Positions 32,403 through 39,847 of a DNA stretch of 64,000 nucleotides are shown piece after piece (the first letter of the stretch is position 1; every line of letters starts with the position of its first letter). This DNA comes from CAIQQQ01 sp037445025 (GTDB lineage: Bacteria > Pseudomonadota > Alphaproteobacteria > Acetobacterales > Acetobacteraceae). Under the pieces are notes generated by a model. The model was given only the letters and a program-made list of their open reading frames with translations, was not told the DNA's origin and did not search any database. Made by a program: the position numbers and the translations under genes. Location: contig JBBILI010000012.1 in NCBI GenBank assembly GCA_037445025.1, positions 62,001 to 126,000 of the forward strand, written 5' to 3'.

Positions 32403-33893
32403 CTATGTCTGCCAGCCGCCGCCCAGCGCCTTGCACAGCTGCACCAGGTTCACCGAGATCCGCGTCGTGCTGTCGTCGAACGCCTGCTCGGCGCCCAGCA
32501 GCTGCCGCTCGGCGTCGAGCACCGTTAGGAAGTCGCCCAGCCCGCCCTGGTATCGTTCCTGCGCCATGGCCAGCGTGCGGCGGTTGTTGGCCACTGCTTT
32601 GGCGAGGAATGTGCGACGCTGCTCTTCCGCCCCATAGGCGATCAACGCGTTGTCGACATCGTGCAGCGCCTGCAGGACGGTGTGCTGATACTGCACCGCG
32701 GCCTCCATCTGCTGGGCCTGGCGCAGCTCCAGCATGCGCGCCAGCGTTCCGCCCTCGAAGATCGGCAGGGTGACGCTGGGACCGAAGCCGAAGGTCCGGG
32801 CGCCCCAGTCGGTCAGATATTGCGGTTGCACCGCCTGCAGCGCGGCGCTCGCCGAGAGGGTGAAGCGCGGATAGAAATCGGCGACGGCCACGCCCACGCC
32901 GGCGGTGGCGGCATGCAGCTGGGCTTCGGCGGCGCGAATATCCGGCCGCCTGCGGGTGAGTTCCGAGGGCACGCCCACCGGCACCACGGGCGGCACCGGC
33001 GGCACCGGCGCATCGCCGGCCAGTTCGGTTCGCAGCGCGCCGGGCGGGGCGCCGATCAGCAGCGCAATGGCGTTGATGGTTTGCGCTGTCTGCTGCTGCA
33101 GATTGGGCAGCTGCGCCTGGGTGGCGTCGAGCAGGGCCTGCTCGTTGGTGACATCGGTTTCTGTGGTCAGGCCGTTGGCGAAGCGCTGGCGCACAAGGTC
33201 GAGCGTGCTGCGATAGGCCGTGAGCGTGCGCTGCACGACAGCGATCTGCGCCTGCAGGCCGCGCAGCTGCACATAGTCGCGCGCTAGCTCCGCCTGGGCG
33301 GTGATCAGCACGCCATGCGCCGTCTCGGCGGAGACGTCGACATTGGCCTGCGCCTGCTCGACGCCGCGCCGCACCCGGCCCCACAGATCGGCCTCCCAGC
33401 TGGCATCGAACCCGGCCTGATACAGGTCGAACGGACGCGCCAGCGGGGAACTGGTGCTGCTTGGAATGCCGGTGGTGGTGCCGCCGGTGCCGTTGGCACT
33501 GGCGGCCGGCGAGGAAGAACCGCCGATCAGTGCCAGCACACCGCGGCTGCTCTGGGCTTCGCGCGTGTAGTTGGCGTTGCCGTTGACCGTGGGCAGCCCG
33601 GCGGCCGCAGCGATGCCATAGCTGGCGCGCGACTGCACAAGCCGGATCTCGGCGACCCGCAGGTCAAAGTTCTCCCCCGCGATGCGCCCTTCAAGCGCTG
33701 TCAGTCTGGGGTCGTTGAACTGGGTCCACCAGGCGTCGACGACCGGCAGCGACACCGTGGCACTGCCGGGCTGCTCGTTCGCGTGGCGATCAAAGGCGGT
33801 GGGCACAGTGGCTGTAGGCGCCTTGAAGTTGGGACCGACCGTGCACCCGGCCAGCAAAGCCAGCAGCGCCGCGCTATTCCATAACCGCCTCAT
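32403..33893 (-). CDS. NodT-family outer-membrane efflux lipoprotein
   Basis: TolC-like outer-membrane channel (496 aa) with an N-terminal lipobox LLALLAGC (Cys about residue 16), then TVGPNFKAP, typical for the NodT/OprM family. Two OEP repeats follow: SLPVVDAWWTQFNDPRLTAL and later LTRRRPDIRAAEAQLHAATA. It overlaps emrB by 20 bp and completes the tripartite pump. Confidence 0.93.
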   Translation of the reverse strand: MRRLWNSAALLALLAGCTVGPNFKAPTATVPTAFDRHANEQPGSATVSLPVVDAWWTQFNDPRLTALEGRIAGENFDLRVAEIRLVQSRASYGIAAAAGLPTVNGNANYTREAQSSRGVLALIGGSSSPAASANGTGGTTTGIPSSTSSPLARPFDLYQAGFDASWEADLWGRVRRGVEQAQANVDVSAETAHGVLITAQAELARDYVQLRGLQAQIAVVQRTLTAYRSTLDLVRQRFANGLTTETDVTNEQALLDATQAQLPNLQQQTAQTINAIALLIGAPPGALRTELAGDAPVPPVPPVVPVGVPSELTRRRPDIRAAEAQLHAATAGVGVAVADFYPRFTLSASAALQAVQPQYLTDWGARTFGFGPSVTLPIFEGGTLARMLELRQAQQMEAAVQYQHTVLQALHDVDNALIAYGAEEQRRTFLAKAVANNRRTLAMAQERYQGGLGDFLTVLDAERQLLGAEQAFDDSTTRISVNLVQLCKALGGGWQT

Positions 33894-35409
33894 GCCCGCC
33901 TCCTGCAGCCGCCGCGGACTTTGGCTTTCGCAGCAGAAGCACCAAAGGCAACGCCAGCATCGATACCACCATCATCAATTTGAAATCGTCCACATAGGCT
34001 ATGATCGTGGCCTGTCGCGTGATCTCGCCGTTGAGGGCTGCGGCCCCAGCGGCGTGCAGCGGGTTCCACAGCCGCGCGACCGCACCATGGTCCAGCGCGT
34101 GGTCGTACGGGGTCACGCCAGCTGCGATCGAGGCGTGGTTGAGCTGCGTGTTGTGGACCAGCAACGCCCCGGTGACGGAAATGCCGATCGAGCTGCCGAG
34201 ATTGCGCACCAGGCTGTAGATGCTGGTGCCCTGGGTGCGCAGCGCCGCCGGCAGCGTCGTGAAGGTGACGGTGGACAGCGAGACGAACACGAAGCCCACG
34301 CTGAGGCCCTGCAGGAATCCCGAGACCACCACCGCTTCCGCCGAGACGTCGGGCGTGAAGCCCATCATCAGCCACAGCGCGTAGATGGTCACGGCAAAGC
34401 CGAACACGACCAGCACCTGCACGCTCACCCGCCCCAGCAGCTTGCCGCAGAGGAACATCGCCAACATCGTGCCGGCCCCGCGCGGCGCCAGCACCAAGCC
34501 TGCCGTGAGCACCGGATAATGCATCAGGTTCTGCAAGTATGGCGTGAGCAGCGCCAGCGTGGCGTAAAGAATCAACCCAACCAGAAAGATGAAGGTGGTG
34601 CCCACGACGAAATTGCGATCGGCGAACAGGCGCGGCGAGATGAACGCTGTCTTCGACAAGGCGAGATGCACGATGAAGCAATACATGCCGAGTCCGGCGA
34701 GCACCGCCTCGAGAATGATCTCATTCGAGGAGAACCAGTCAAGTTCGCTGCCGCGGTCGAGCATCATCTGGAACGCGCCGATCCCAAGCGAGAGCATGGC
34801 AAAGCCGATCCAGTCGAACCGCGTGTCGCTCCGCTTTGTCTCGGGCAGGAAGATCACCAGGCCTGCCGCGGCGAGCAGGCCGAACGGCACGTTTATGTAG
34901 AACACGTAGCGCCAGTCGTAGTTCTGAGTCAGCCAGCCGCCCAGCGTTGGCCCCAGGATCGGCCCGACCATGACGCCGATGCCCCACAGCGCCATCGCCG
35001 AGCCGCGCTGCTCGATAGGGTAGATATCGAACATCACCGCCTGCGACAGCGGCACCAGGGCGGCACCGAACATGCCCTGCAGCAGGCGGAACAGCACGAT
35101 CTGCTCGATCGACTGCGCCAGGCCGCACAGCACGGAGGCGAAGGTGAAGCCGAGCACCGTGACGGCGAAGAGCCGTGTGCGGCCGAAGCGCGTGGTGAGC
35201 CAGCCGGTCGGCGAGGTCATGATCGCGGCGGCGACGATGTAGCTCGTCAGCACCCAGTTGACCTCGTCCTGGCTGGCACCGAGCGAGCCCTGCATATAGG
35301 GCAGCGCGACATTGGCGATGGTGCCGTCAAGCGATTGCAGCAGGGTGGCCAGCATGGCGCACAGCGTGAGCACGCCGCGGTTGCGGGCGACACCGTCGGA
35401 GCCCGGCAT
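33874..35409 (-). CDS. emrB: EmrB/QacA-family MFS drug exporter (DHA2)
   Basis: 14-TM proton-driven exporter (511 aa). DHA2 hallmarks: LQSLDGTIANVALPYMQGSL (motif D1 with the D-x-T-I-V/A-N-V-A-L-P pattern), LTSYIVAAAIMTSPTGWLTT, and WGIGVMVGPILGPTLGGWL (motif C). The start is ATG 35409, overlapping the emrA stop by one base. With the adaptor and outer-membrane protein it forms an EmrAB-TolC type pump expelling hydrophobic toxins. Confidence 0.93.
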   Translation of the reverse strand: MPGSDGVARNRGVLTLCAMLATLLQSLDGTIANVALPYMQGSLGASQDEVNWVLTSYIVAAAIMTSPTGWLTTRFGRTRLFAVTVLGFTFASVLCGLAQSIEQIVLFRLLQGMFGAALVPLSQAVMFDIYPIEQRGSAMALWGIGVMVGPILGPTLGGWLTQNYDWRYVFYINVPFGLLAAAGLVIFLPETKRSDTRFDWIGFAMLSLGIGAFQMMLDRGSELDWFSSNEIILEAVLAGLGMYCFIVHLALSKTAFISPRLFADRNFVVGTTFIFLVGLILYATLALLTPYLQNLMHYPVLTAGLVLAPRGAGTMLAMFLCGKLLGRVSVQVLVVFGFAVTIYALWLMMGFTPDVSAEAVVVSGFLQGLSVGFVFVSLSTVTFTTLPAALRTQGTSIYSLVRNLGSSIGISVTGALLVHNTQLNHASIAAGVTPYDHALDHGAVARLWNPLHAAGAAALNGEITRQATIIAYVDDFKLMMVVSMLALPLVLLLRKPKSAAAAGGGHEAVME

Positions 35410-36503
35410 CAGAACAGATCGTTGAGGCTGCGGACATGCCCGGTGTCAACGTTCAGCACCACCGACATGCCGGCCCGCAGATCCGGGCCGTCCTGCTGGG
35501 GCGCGATGCGCACGCGCAGCGGAATGCGCTGCACCACCTTCACCCAGTTGCCCGAGGTGTTCTGCGCCGGCAGCACCGAGAACTCGGCGCCGCTGGCCGG
35601 CGCGATGCTCTCGACCATGCCCTTCCACACCCGGCCGGGATAGGTGTCGACCGTGATATCGACGGGATCACCCTGCTTCATGTAGGTGAGCTCGGTCTCC
35701 TTCGGGTTGCCCTCGGCCCAGATATCTTCCCTGGACACCAGGGCGAAGGCAGGATTGCTCGCGGCCAGATACATGCCGGGCTGTACGCCATCCACCTGGG
35801 TGACGATGCCGGCGAACGGGGCGCGGATGACGGTGTGGTCAAGCTGGCGCTGCGCCTCGGCCACCCGGGTCTGGGCCCGCTGATACGTCGGGGTCTGCGC
35901 CGGATCGATATCGGCGTTGCCGGCGAGGCGTGCCAGCTGAACCTGCGACTGCACCTTCAGCATCTGCAGCTGCTGCTGGTCGGCGGCCAGCTTGAAGCGC
36001 GCATCGTCATACTCCGCCCGCGTGACGCTGCCGCCGCGCACCAGGTTGGCATAACGATCGAAGCTCGCCTGATCGGACGCGACATTCGCCTCTGCGACCT
36101 TCGCGGCGCCGAGCATGCGCTGATAGTCCTGCTTCATGGCGCTGACATCGAGCACCGTCTGCGCCAGATCGGCGCGCGCCGCATCGAGGGCGATACGAAA
36201 CGGCTGGTCGTCCAGGGTGAGCAGCACCGTGCCTTTCTGGACCTTCTGGCCTTCCTTGACAGCGACATTTGCGACAATGCCGGAGACGTCCGTGGCGACG
36301 GCCACCTTGGCGGCGCCGATGGCGGAATCGTCGATCGACACAAAGCGGCCGCCCAGCAGCCAGAATCGGCCGCCGGCGACAACCACCACCGCCAGCCCGC
36401 CGAGCATGAGCAGCGGGCGCAGCCACGCCCCGAAGGCCCGCCCCCGCGGGCGGATCGTGGCGGCTGAAGGGACAGATGTGGTGGCGTCAGCCGCTTGAGA
36501 CAC
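35409..36503 (-). CDS. emrA: EmrA-type membrane-fusion (HlyD family) adaptor
   Basis: Periplasmic adaptor (364 aa) anchored by one TM (PLLMLGGLAVVVVAGGRFWLL, about 30-50). Biotinyl-lipoyl-like halves surround a long helical hairpin (VKEGQKVQKGTVLLTLDDQPF, then RADLAQTVLDVSAMKQDYQR), followed by VIRAPFAGIVTQVDGVQPG. Its start lies 17 bp inside the marR gene end, so regulator and pump are co-transcribed. Confidence 0.93.
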   Translation of the reverse strand: MSQAADATTSVPSAATIRPRGRAFGAWLRPLLMLGGLAVVVVAGGRFWLLGGRFVSIDDSAIGAAKVAVATDVSGIVANVAVKEGQKVQKGTVLLTLDDQPFRIALDAARADLAQTVLDVSAMKQDYQRMLGAAKVAEANVASDQASFDRYANLVRGGSVTRAEYDDARFKLAADQQQLQMLKVQSQVQLARLAGNADIDPAQTPTYQRAQTRVAEAQRQLDHTVIRAPFAGIVTQVDGVQPGMYLAASNPAFALVSREDIWAEGNPKETELTYMKQGDPVDITVDTYPGRVWKGMVESIAPASGAEFSVLPAQNTSGNWVKVVQRIPLRVRIAPQQDGPDLRAGMSVVLNVDTGHVRSLNDLF

Positions 36504-36969
36504 TGGAAGACTCCTTGCGGTCGTGAGGCACGGCCGGCTTTCGACAGGCGGATATGTTGAGCTTCATGCGCTGCAGCGCCTGGGGGATCTGGCCGAGCAG
36601 ATCGGGATCGATCCCTTTGGTGACGATATCCAGGATGGCTGCGCGCTGCACGGCAATGTCGGCCAGAACGTGGGCGGCCTCGGGCCGCAGATGCAGACGC
36701 CAGATGCGACGATCTTCCGGGTCGGGGCGCCGCTCGACCAGCTTGCGGGCTTCCAGCCGGTCCACCAGCCGGCCCACCGTGATCGGCTCGACCTCGACCA
36801 GTTCCGCGAGCTCCCGCTGTGACATGCCAGGGGTGCGATCAAGCCGGGCCAGGATCATCCATTGTGCCCTTGTCATGCCATGGCACCGGGCTCGACGATC
36901 GGCATCGGTGCGAATGGCACGTGCCAGGTCGTTGATCAGGATCAGCAGGTCATGCGCGGCATCGGGCAT
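36487..36969 (-). CDS. MarR-family transcriptional regulator
   Basis: Winged-helix repressor (160 aa) with the MarR pattern: MTRAQWMILARLDRTPGMSQ, RELAELVEVEPITVGRLVDR as recognition helix, LEARKLVERRPDPEDRRIWR as the wing. The ATG at 36969 starts MPDAAHDLL; a TTG at 37005 would extend it by 12 residues but that TTG forms the -35 box. No ribosome-binding site precedes ATG 36969, and the -10 box ends 7 bases upstream, so the mRNA is probably leaderless. It heads the emrAB-outer-membrane operon and likely represses it in response to the exported compounds. Confidence 0.9.
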   Translation of the reverse strand: MPDAAHDLLILINDLARAIRTDADRRARCHGMTRAQWMILARLDRTPGMSQRELAELVEVEPITVGRLVDRLEARKLVERRPDPEDRRIWRLHLRPEAAHVLADIAVQRAAILDIVTKGIDPDLLGQIPQALQRMKLNISACRKPAVPHDRKESSSVSSG

Positions 36970-36975
36970 AGCTGA

Positions 36976-37005
36976 CTTATAGTAAGCCTGCTTACGAAGC
37001 GTCAA
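36976..37005 (-). promoter_or_regulatory. marR-emrAB promoter with overlapping palindromic operator
   Basis: On the minus strand TTGACG (37005-37000) and TATAAG (36981-36976) form -35 and -10 boxes with an 18-base spacer. Within the spacer, GTAAGC-AG-GCTTAC (36995-36982) is a perfect 6-bp inverted repeat. A MarR dimer bound there would block RNA polymerase, which fits autoregulation. The predicted transcription start coincides with the marR ATG. Confidence 0.75.
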
Positions 37006-37072
37006 ACCACGTGGGCGTTACAATTCGTTTAAAGGCGGCGAATAACGGTTACGATGGAGGCTGGCGTGGAAA

Positions 37073-37432
37073 TCAGGACGCCATGGCGCGGGCGGCCTGC
37101 TGGCGCAGACCATCCTGTATGTTGCGATTGACCTCGATCAACGGCTGCAGCGACAGGTTCTTGGTCAAGGCGAGGTTGGAGTAGGCCATCGACCACAGCC
37201 CCAGCTGGATCAGCGGATCCTTCACGCTTTGCGGCAGCCGGTTGTTGGTGCCGGAGAGGTCACGCAGAAACATGGACCAGAGATTGTGGTTGCGTGACAG
37301 CGCCTCGACACGGGCTCTGGCGTCATTGGCCTTGGCGAGCCGGTCGTTGCACAGGCCGAGGGCGAGGATCTCCGTTTCAACCGGGCTTGCTCCGCCAAGG
37401 TTGGAGGCACTGCGGTATCGCGAAATGCTCAT
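37073..37432 (-). CDS. flaF: Flagellar biosynthesis regulator FlaF
   Basis: A 119-aa cytoplasmic protein of the FlaF family: RYRSASNLGGASPVETEILA near the start, then NHNLWSMFLRDLSGTNNRLP and LIQLGLWSMAYSNLAL. FlaF promotes flagellin production or secretion and works opposite FlbT in Caulobacter and Rhizobiales. It is located just after the flagellin gene on the same strand. flbT, usually adjacent, is not seen here. Confidence 0.88.
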   Translation of the reverse strand: MSISRYRSASNLGGASPVETEILALGLCNDRLAKANDARARVEALSRNHNLWSMFLRDLSGTNNRLPQSVKDPLIQLGLWSMAYSNLALTKNLSLQPLIEVNRNIQDGLRQQAARAMAS

Positions 37433-37606
37433 TTGCGAGAACCCGTGGTTGGATCGGCCTGTATGGGACCCGTGGCCCCACCGCGTTTTGCCGATCGAAG
37501 CTCCGATGATGCCAGATGCCTCCGAAGCCGGAGCGCGGGTCTGGCGGAACGTGGCAGCCGGGCCTTGCGGACCGGCTGCCGTTTCAACCTGAAGTCATGG
37601 GCCAAT

Positions 37607-37638
37607 GATCCAGACGGGCTGACCGGCCCGCCTGGATC
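37607..37638 (-). terminator. 13-bp stem-loop after the flagellin gene
   Basis: Arms 37607-37619 and 37626-37638 (GATCCAGACGGGC and GCCCGCCTGGATC) pair with one mismatch around a 6-base loop, 6 bp beyond the flagellin stop. No T-run follows, so it may stabilise flagellin mRNA as much as terminate it. A second stem GGCAGCCGG/CCGGCTGCC lies at 37553-37580. Confidence 0.55.
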
Positions 37639-37644
37639 GGACCA

Positions 37645-38862
37645 TCAGCGGAACAGCGTCATCAGGGCCTGCGGCGCCTGGTTGGCGATCGACAGCGACT
37701 GGATGCCCAGCTGCTGCTTGGTCTGCAGCGAGGTCAGCATGGCCGACTCAGAGGCCATATCCGCGTCCGTCAGCGCGCCGACGCCCGAGGTGAGTGCCGA
37801 ACTCAACGCGGAGGTGAACGACTGCAGGGCGGTGAACTGCTGCTGATACTGGCCCAAGGTCGCGACCTTGTTGTCCAGCGTGATGACGGCACTGTCCACC
37901 GTGGCGATCGCGGTGTTGGTGCTGGTCACCGTGCTCAGCGCAGCGCCACCGGCGGTGGCCAGCGACAGCGATGAGCCAGACGTGGTCACGCCATTGCCGG
38001 TGATGACGAGGTCGCCGGCCGAGATGCTGCCGGCACCCGTGCCGACGGCGGAGGTTGCAACCGTGGCCCCATAGCCATTGGACTGCATCGCCGCCGCCAG
38101 TTTGGACAGAACCGTGGCCTGGCTGTCCGTGGAGCCGAAGTTGACGAACACGACCGAATTGTTGGAGTCGGTGGCGACTGGTGCTGTCGGCGCGGCGCTC
38201 CCGTCGCTGAGCACGAAATACGTACTCTTGGTGCCGTTGCCGAGCTTCACATAGTCGTTCAGCGCGAAGGCGGTGGTCGAGCTCAGGCCGCCGAGATCGA
38301 CGCCGGCGGCGCTGACGTTGAGGCTGGCCAGACCCAGGCCGCTCGTGCCTGTGGTCATGTTCTGCTGCGCCACTTGGATGGTGGCGCCGTTCGCGTCCTG
38401 CGTCGTTGTTAGGGACGTGATGATGGCGCTGCCCGTGGTCGGGTCGGTGCCGGTGCCGCCGGCAATGTTGACGCCGTTGAATGTGGCGCTGTTGGCAAAG
38501 GAGTTGATGTTGGTCAGCTGCGAGGTGATCTCGGCGTTGATCGTCGCCGTCGTGATACCGGACTGGACGCCGCTGAGGATCGTGTTCTTCAGCGTCGCAA
38601 GCTGGCTGCTGATCTGTGTTGCGGCGGACTGCGCCACGCTGAGCACCGATTGCGAGAAGTTCAGGTTGGCCGAGACCGCGGCCAGGCCGTTGATTTCCGC
38701 GCTCATGTTGGTGGCGATCGAATAGATCGCAGGATTGTCGGACGAGGCGCCGACCTTCTTGCCGGTGGAGATGGCCTGCTGGGTCGTCTGCAGGCTCTGG
38801 GCGGTCATGTCCAGAGACTGCAGGGCATTCAGCGCGCTTTGGTTGGTGTCGATGGAAAACAT
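37645..38862 (-). CDS. Flagellin
   Basis: Filament subunit (405 aa). The conserved D0/D1 ends are clear: N-terminal FSIDTNQSALNALQSLDMTA followed by TQQAISTGKKVGASSDNPAI, and C-terminal DADMASESAMLTSLQTKQQL, GIQSLSIANQAPQALMTLFR. The central Ser/Thr/Ala/Gly-rich domain (about residues 150-320) is variable. No Cys in the visible ends. Flagellins of Acetobacteraceae and Caulobacter share this short form. Its upstream region (38863-38992) holds no clear sigma-28 or sigma-54 promoter that I can read. Confidence 0.95.
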   Translation of the reverse strand: MFSIDTNQSALNALQSLDMTAQSLQTTQQAISTGKKVGASSDNPAIYSIATNMSAEINGLAAVSANLNFSQSVLSVAQSAATQISSQLATLKNTILSGVQSGITTATINAEITSQLTNINSFANSATFNGVNIAGGTGTDPTTGSAIITSLTTTQDANGATIQVAQQNMTTGTSGLGLASLNVSAAGVDLGGLSSTTAFALNDYVKLGNGTKSTYFVLSDGSAAPTAPVATDSNNSVVFVNFGSTDSQATVLSKLAAAMQSNGYGATVATSAVGTGAGSISAGDLVITGNGVTTSGSSLSLATAGGAALSTVTSTNTAIATVDSAVITLDNKVATLGQYQQQFTALQSFTSALSSALTSGVGALTDADMASESAMLTSLQTKQQLGIQSLSIANQAPQALMTLFR

Positions 38863-38992
38863 AGGATCAAGCCCTTTTTGCCGTGTCGGAATGAAGCGAG
38901 ATCGACAGTTTTTGCCGGCTGAAGGGAACCTGACACCGAATGCTTAACAAGGCGTTGAAACGACCATGGAAAACCCTGTCAGCAGGACCTTG

Positions 38993-39727
38993 TCAGGTCG
39001 CCGGCGGGGCCACGCTCAGGCCGGCGACCTTATGCCGCGCGATCAGTTCCGCCACGAGTCCGGAGCGCTTCGCCGCCTCGACAAACTCCGCCAGGAAGGC
39101 CGCAGCTGCGGCGTTGGCCCGTGCCGTCCCGATAGCCTGCTGCACGGCGGTGAACTGACCATCGAGGATTCGGCAGCCCGGCAGATCGGGAAGATCTGCC
39201 ATCAGCCCTGGCCGCAGGCCGGCCAGCGCTTCGAGCTGCTGCTCGGCGAAGGCCTTGGTGGCACCGCCGAGCCCATCCACCCGGATCAACGTGGCCTGGG
39301 TGATGTTGCGATCGAGCCAGAGTCCATAGGCACTCCGATCCGCCACCGCGATCCGCACGCCTGGCGCATCGACCTCGGCGATGCTCTGCAGGCCCGACGT
39401 CTCACGCACGAGATACGTGGCCTCGATTTCGGCATAGGCGGCCGAGAAGGCGATCTTTTCTGCCCGCGCCGGCTCGGCGCCGATCAGGCCGATATCCCAC
39501 TGGTCCTGCCCGGCCGCATCGGCGAGCGCTCCGGGGCGCGGGTAGGGAACCATCTGCACGGGCACGCCCAGGCGGGATGCGATGGCGCGGGCCATGTCGG
39601 GCGATACGCCGTCCGGATCGCCGCTGTCCGTCCTTCCGGTCACCAGCAGGAAGTTGCTCATGTTGATGCCGGCGCGCAGCACGCCATGCGGCGCGAGATC
39701 CGACAGCACCGCGGGAGAGATGGACAT
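38993..39727 (-). CDS. Signal-less solute-binding protein (SBP_bac_3 fold)
   Basis: A 244-aa family-3 solute-binding domain: VLRAGINMSNFLLVTGRTDS, GVSPDMARAIASRLGVPVQM, DIGLIGAEPARAEKIAFSAA, and RIAVADRSAYGLWL in lobe 2. The ATG at 39727 begins MSISPAVLSDLAPHG and there is no hydrophobic signal peptide, so the protein should stay in the cytoplasm. No transporter genes adjoin it. It lies between the flagellin gene and a hybrid kinase on the same strand and could sense an intracellular ligand. Confidence 0.82.
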   Translation of the reverse strand: MSISPAVLSDLAPHGVLRAGINMSNFLLVTGRTDSGDPDGVSPDMARAIASRLGVPVQMVPYPRPGALADAAGQDQWDIGLIGAEPARAEKIAFSAAYAEIEATYLVRETSGLQSIAEVDAPGVRIAVADRSAYGLWLDRNITQATLIRVDGLGGATKAFAEQQLEALAGLRPGLMADLPDLPGCRILDGQFTAVQQAIGTARANAAAAAFLAEFVEAAKRSGLVAELIARHKVAGLSVAPPAT

Positions 39728-39847
39728 TTGGGGCGTTCCTCACTGGGATCAGCCATGATCCTGCCGCAACCGGTCGACCGCTGCCAGATGGCGCACAGCA
39801 TCCTCCGTATCCCGGCCGCGTTGGCGTGATGCGGGACTCAGCCGCAC

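Noticed and set aside
38863..38992. Sigma-54 or sigma-28 promoter before the flagellin gene
   Set aside because: I searched for TGGCAC-N5-TTGC and for TAAA-N15-GCCGATAA on the minus strand and found no convincing match.
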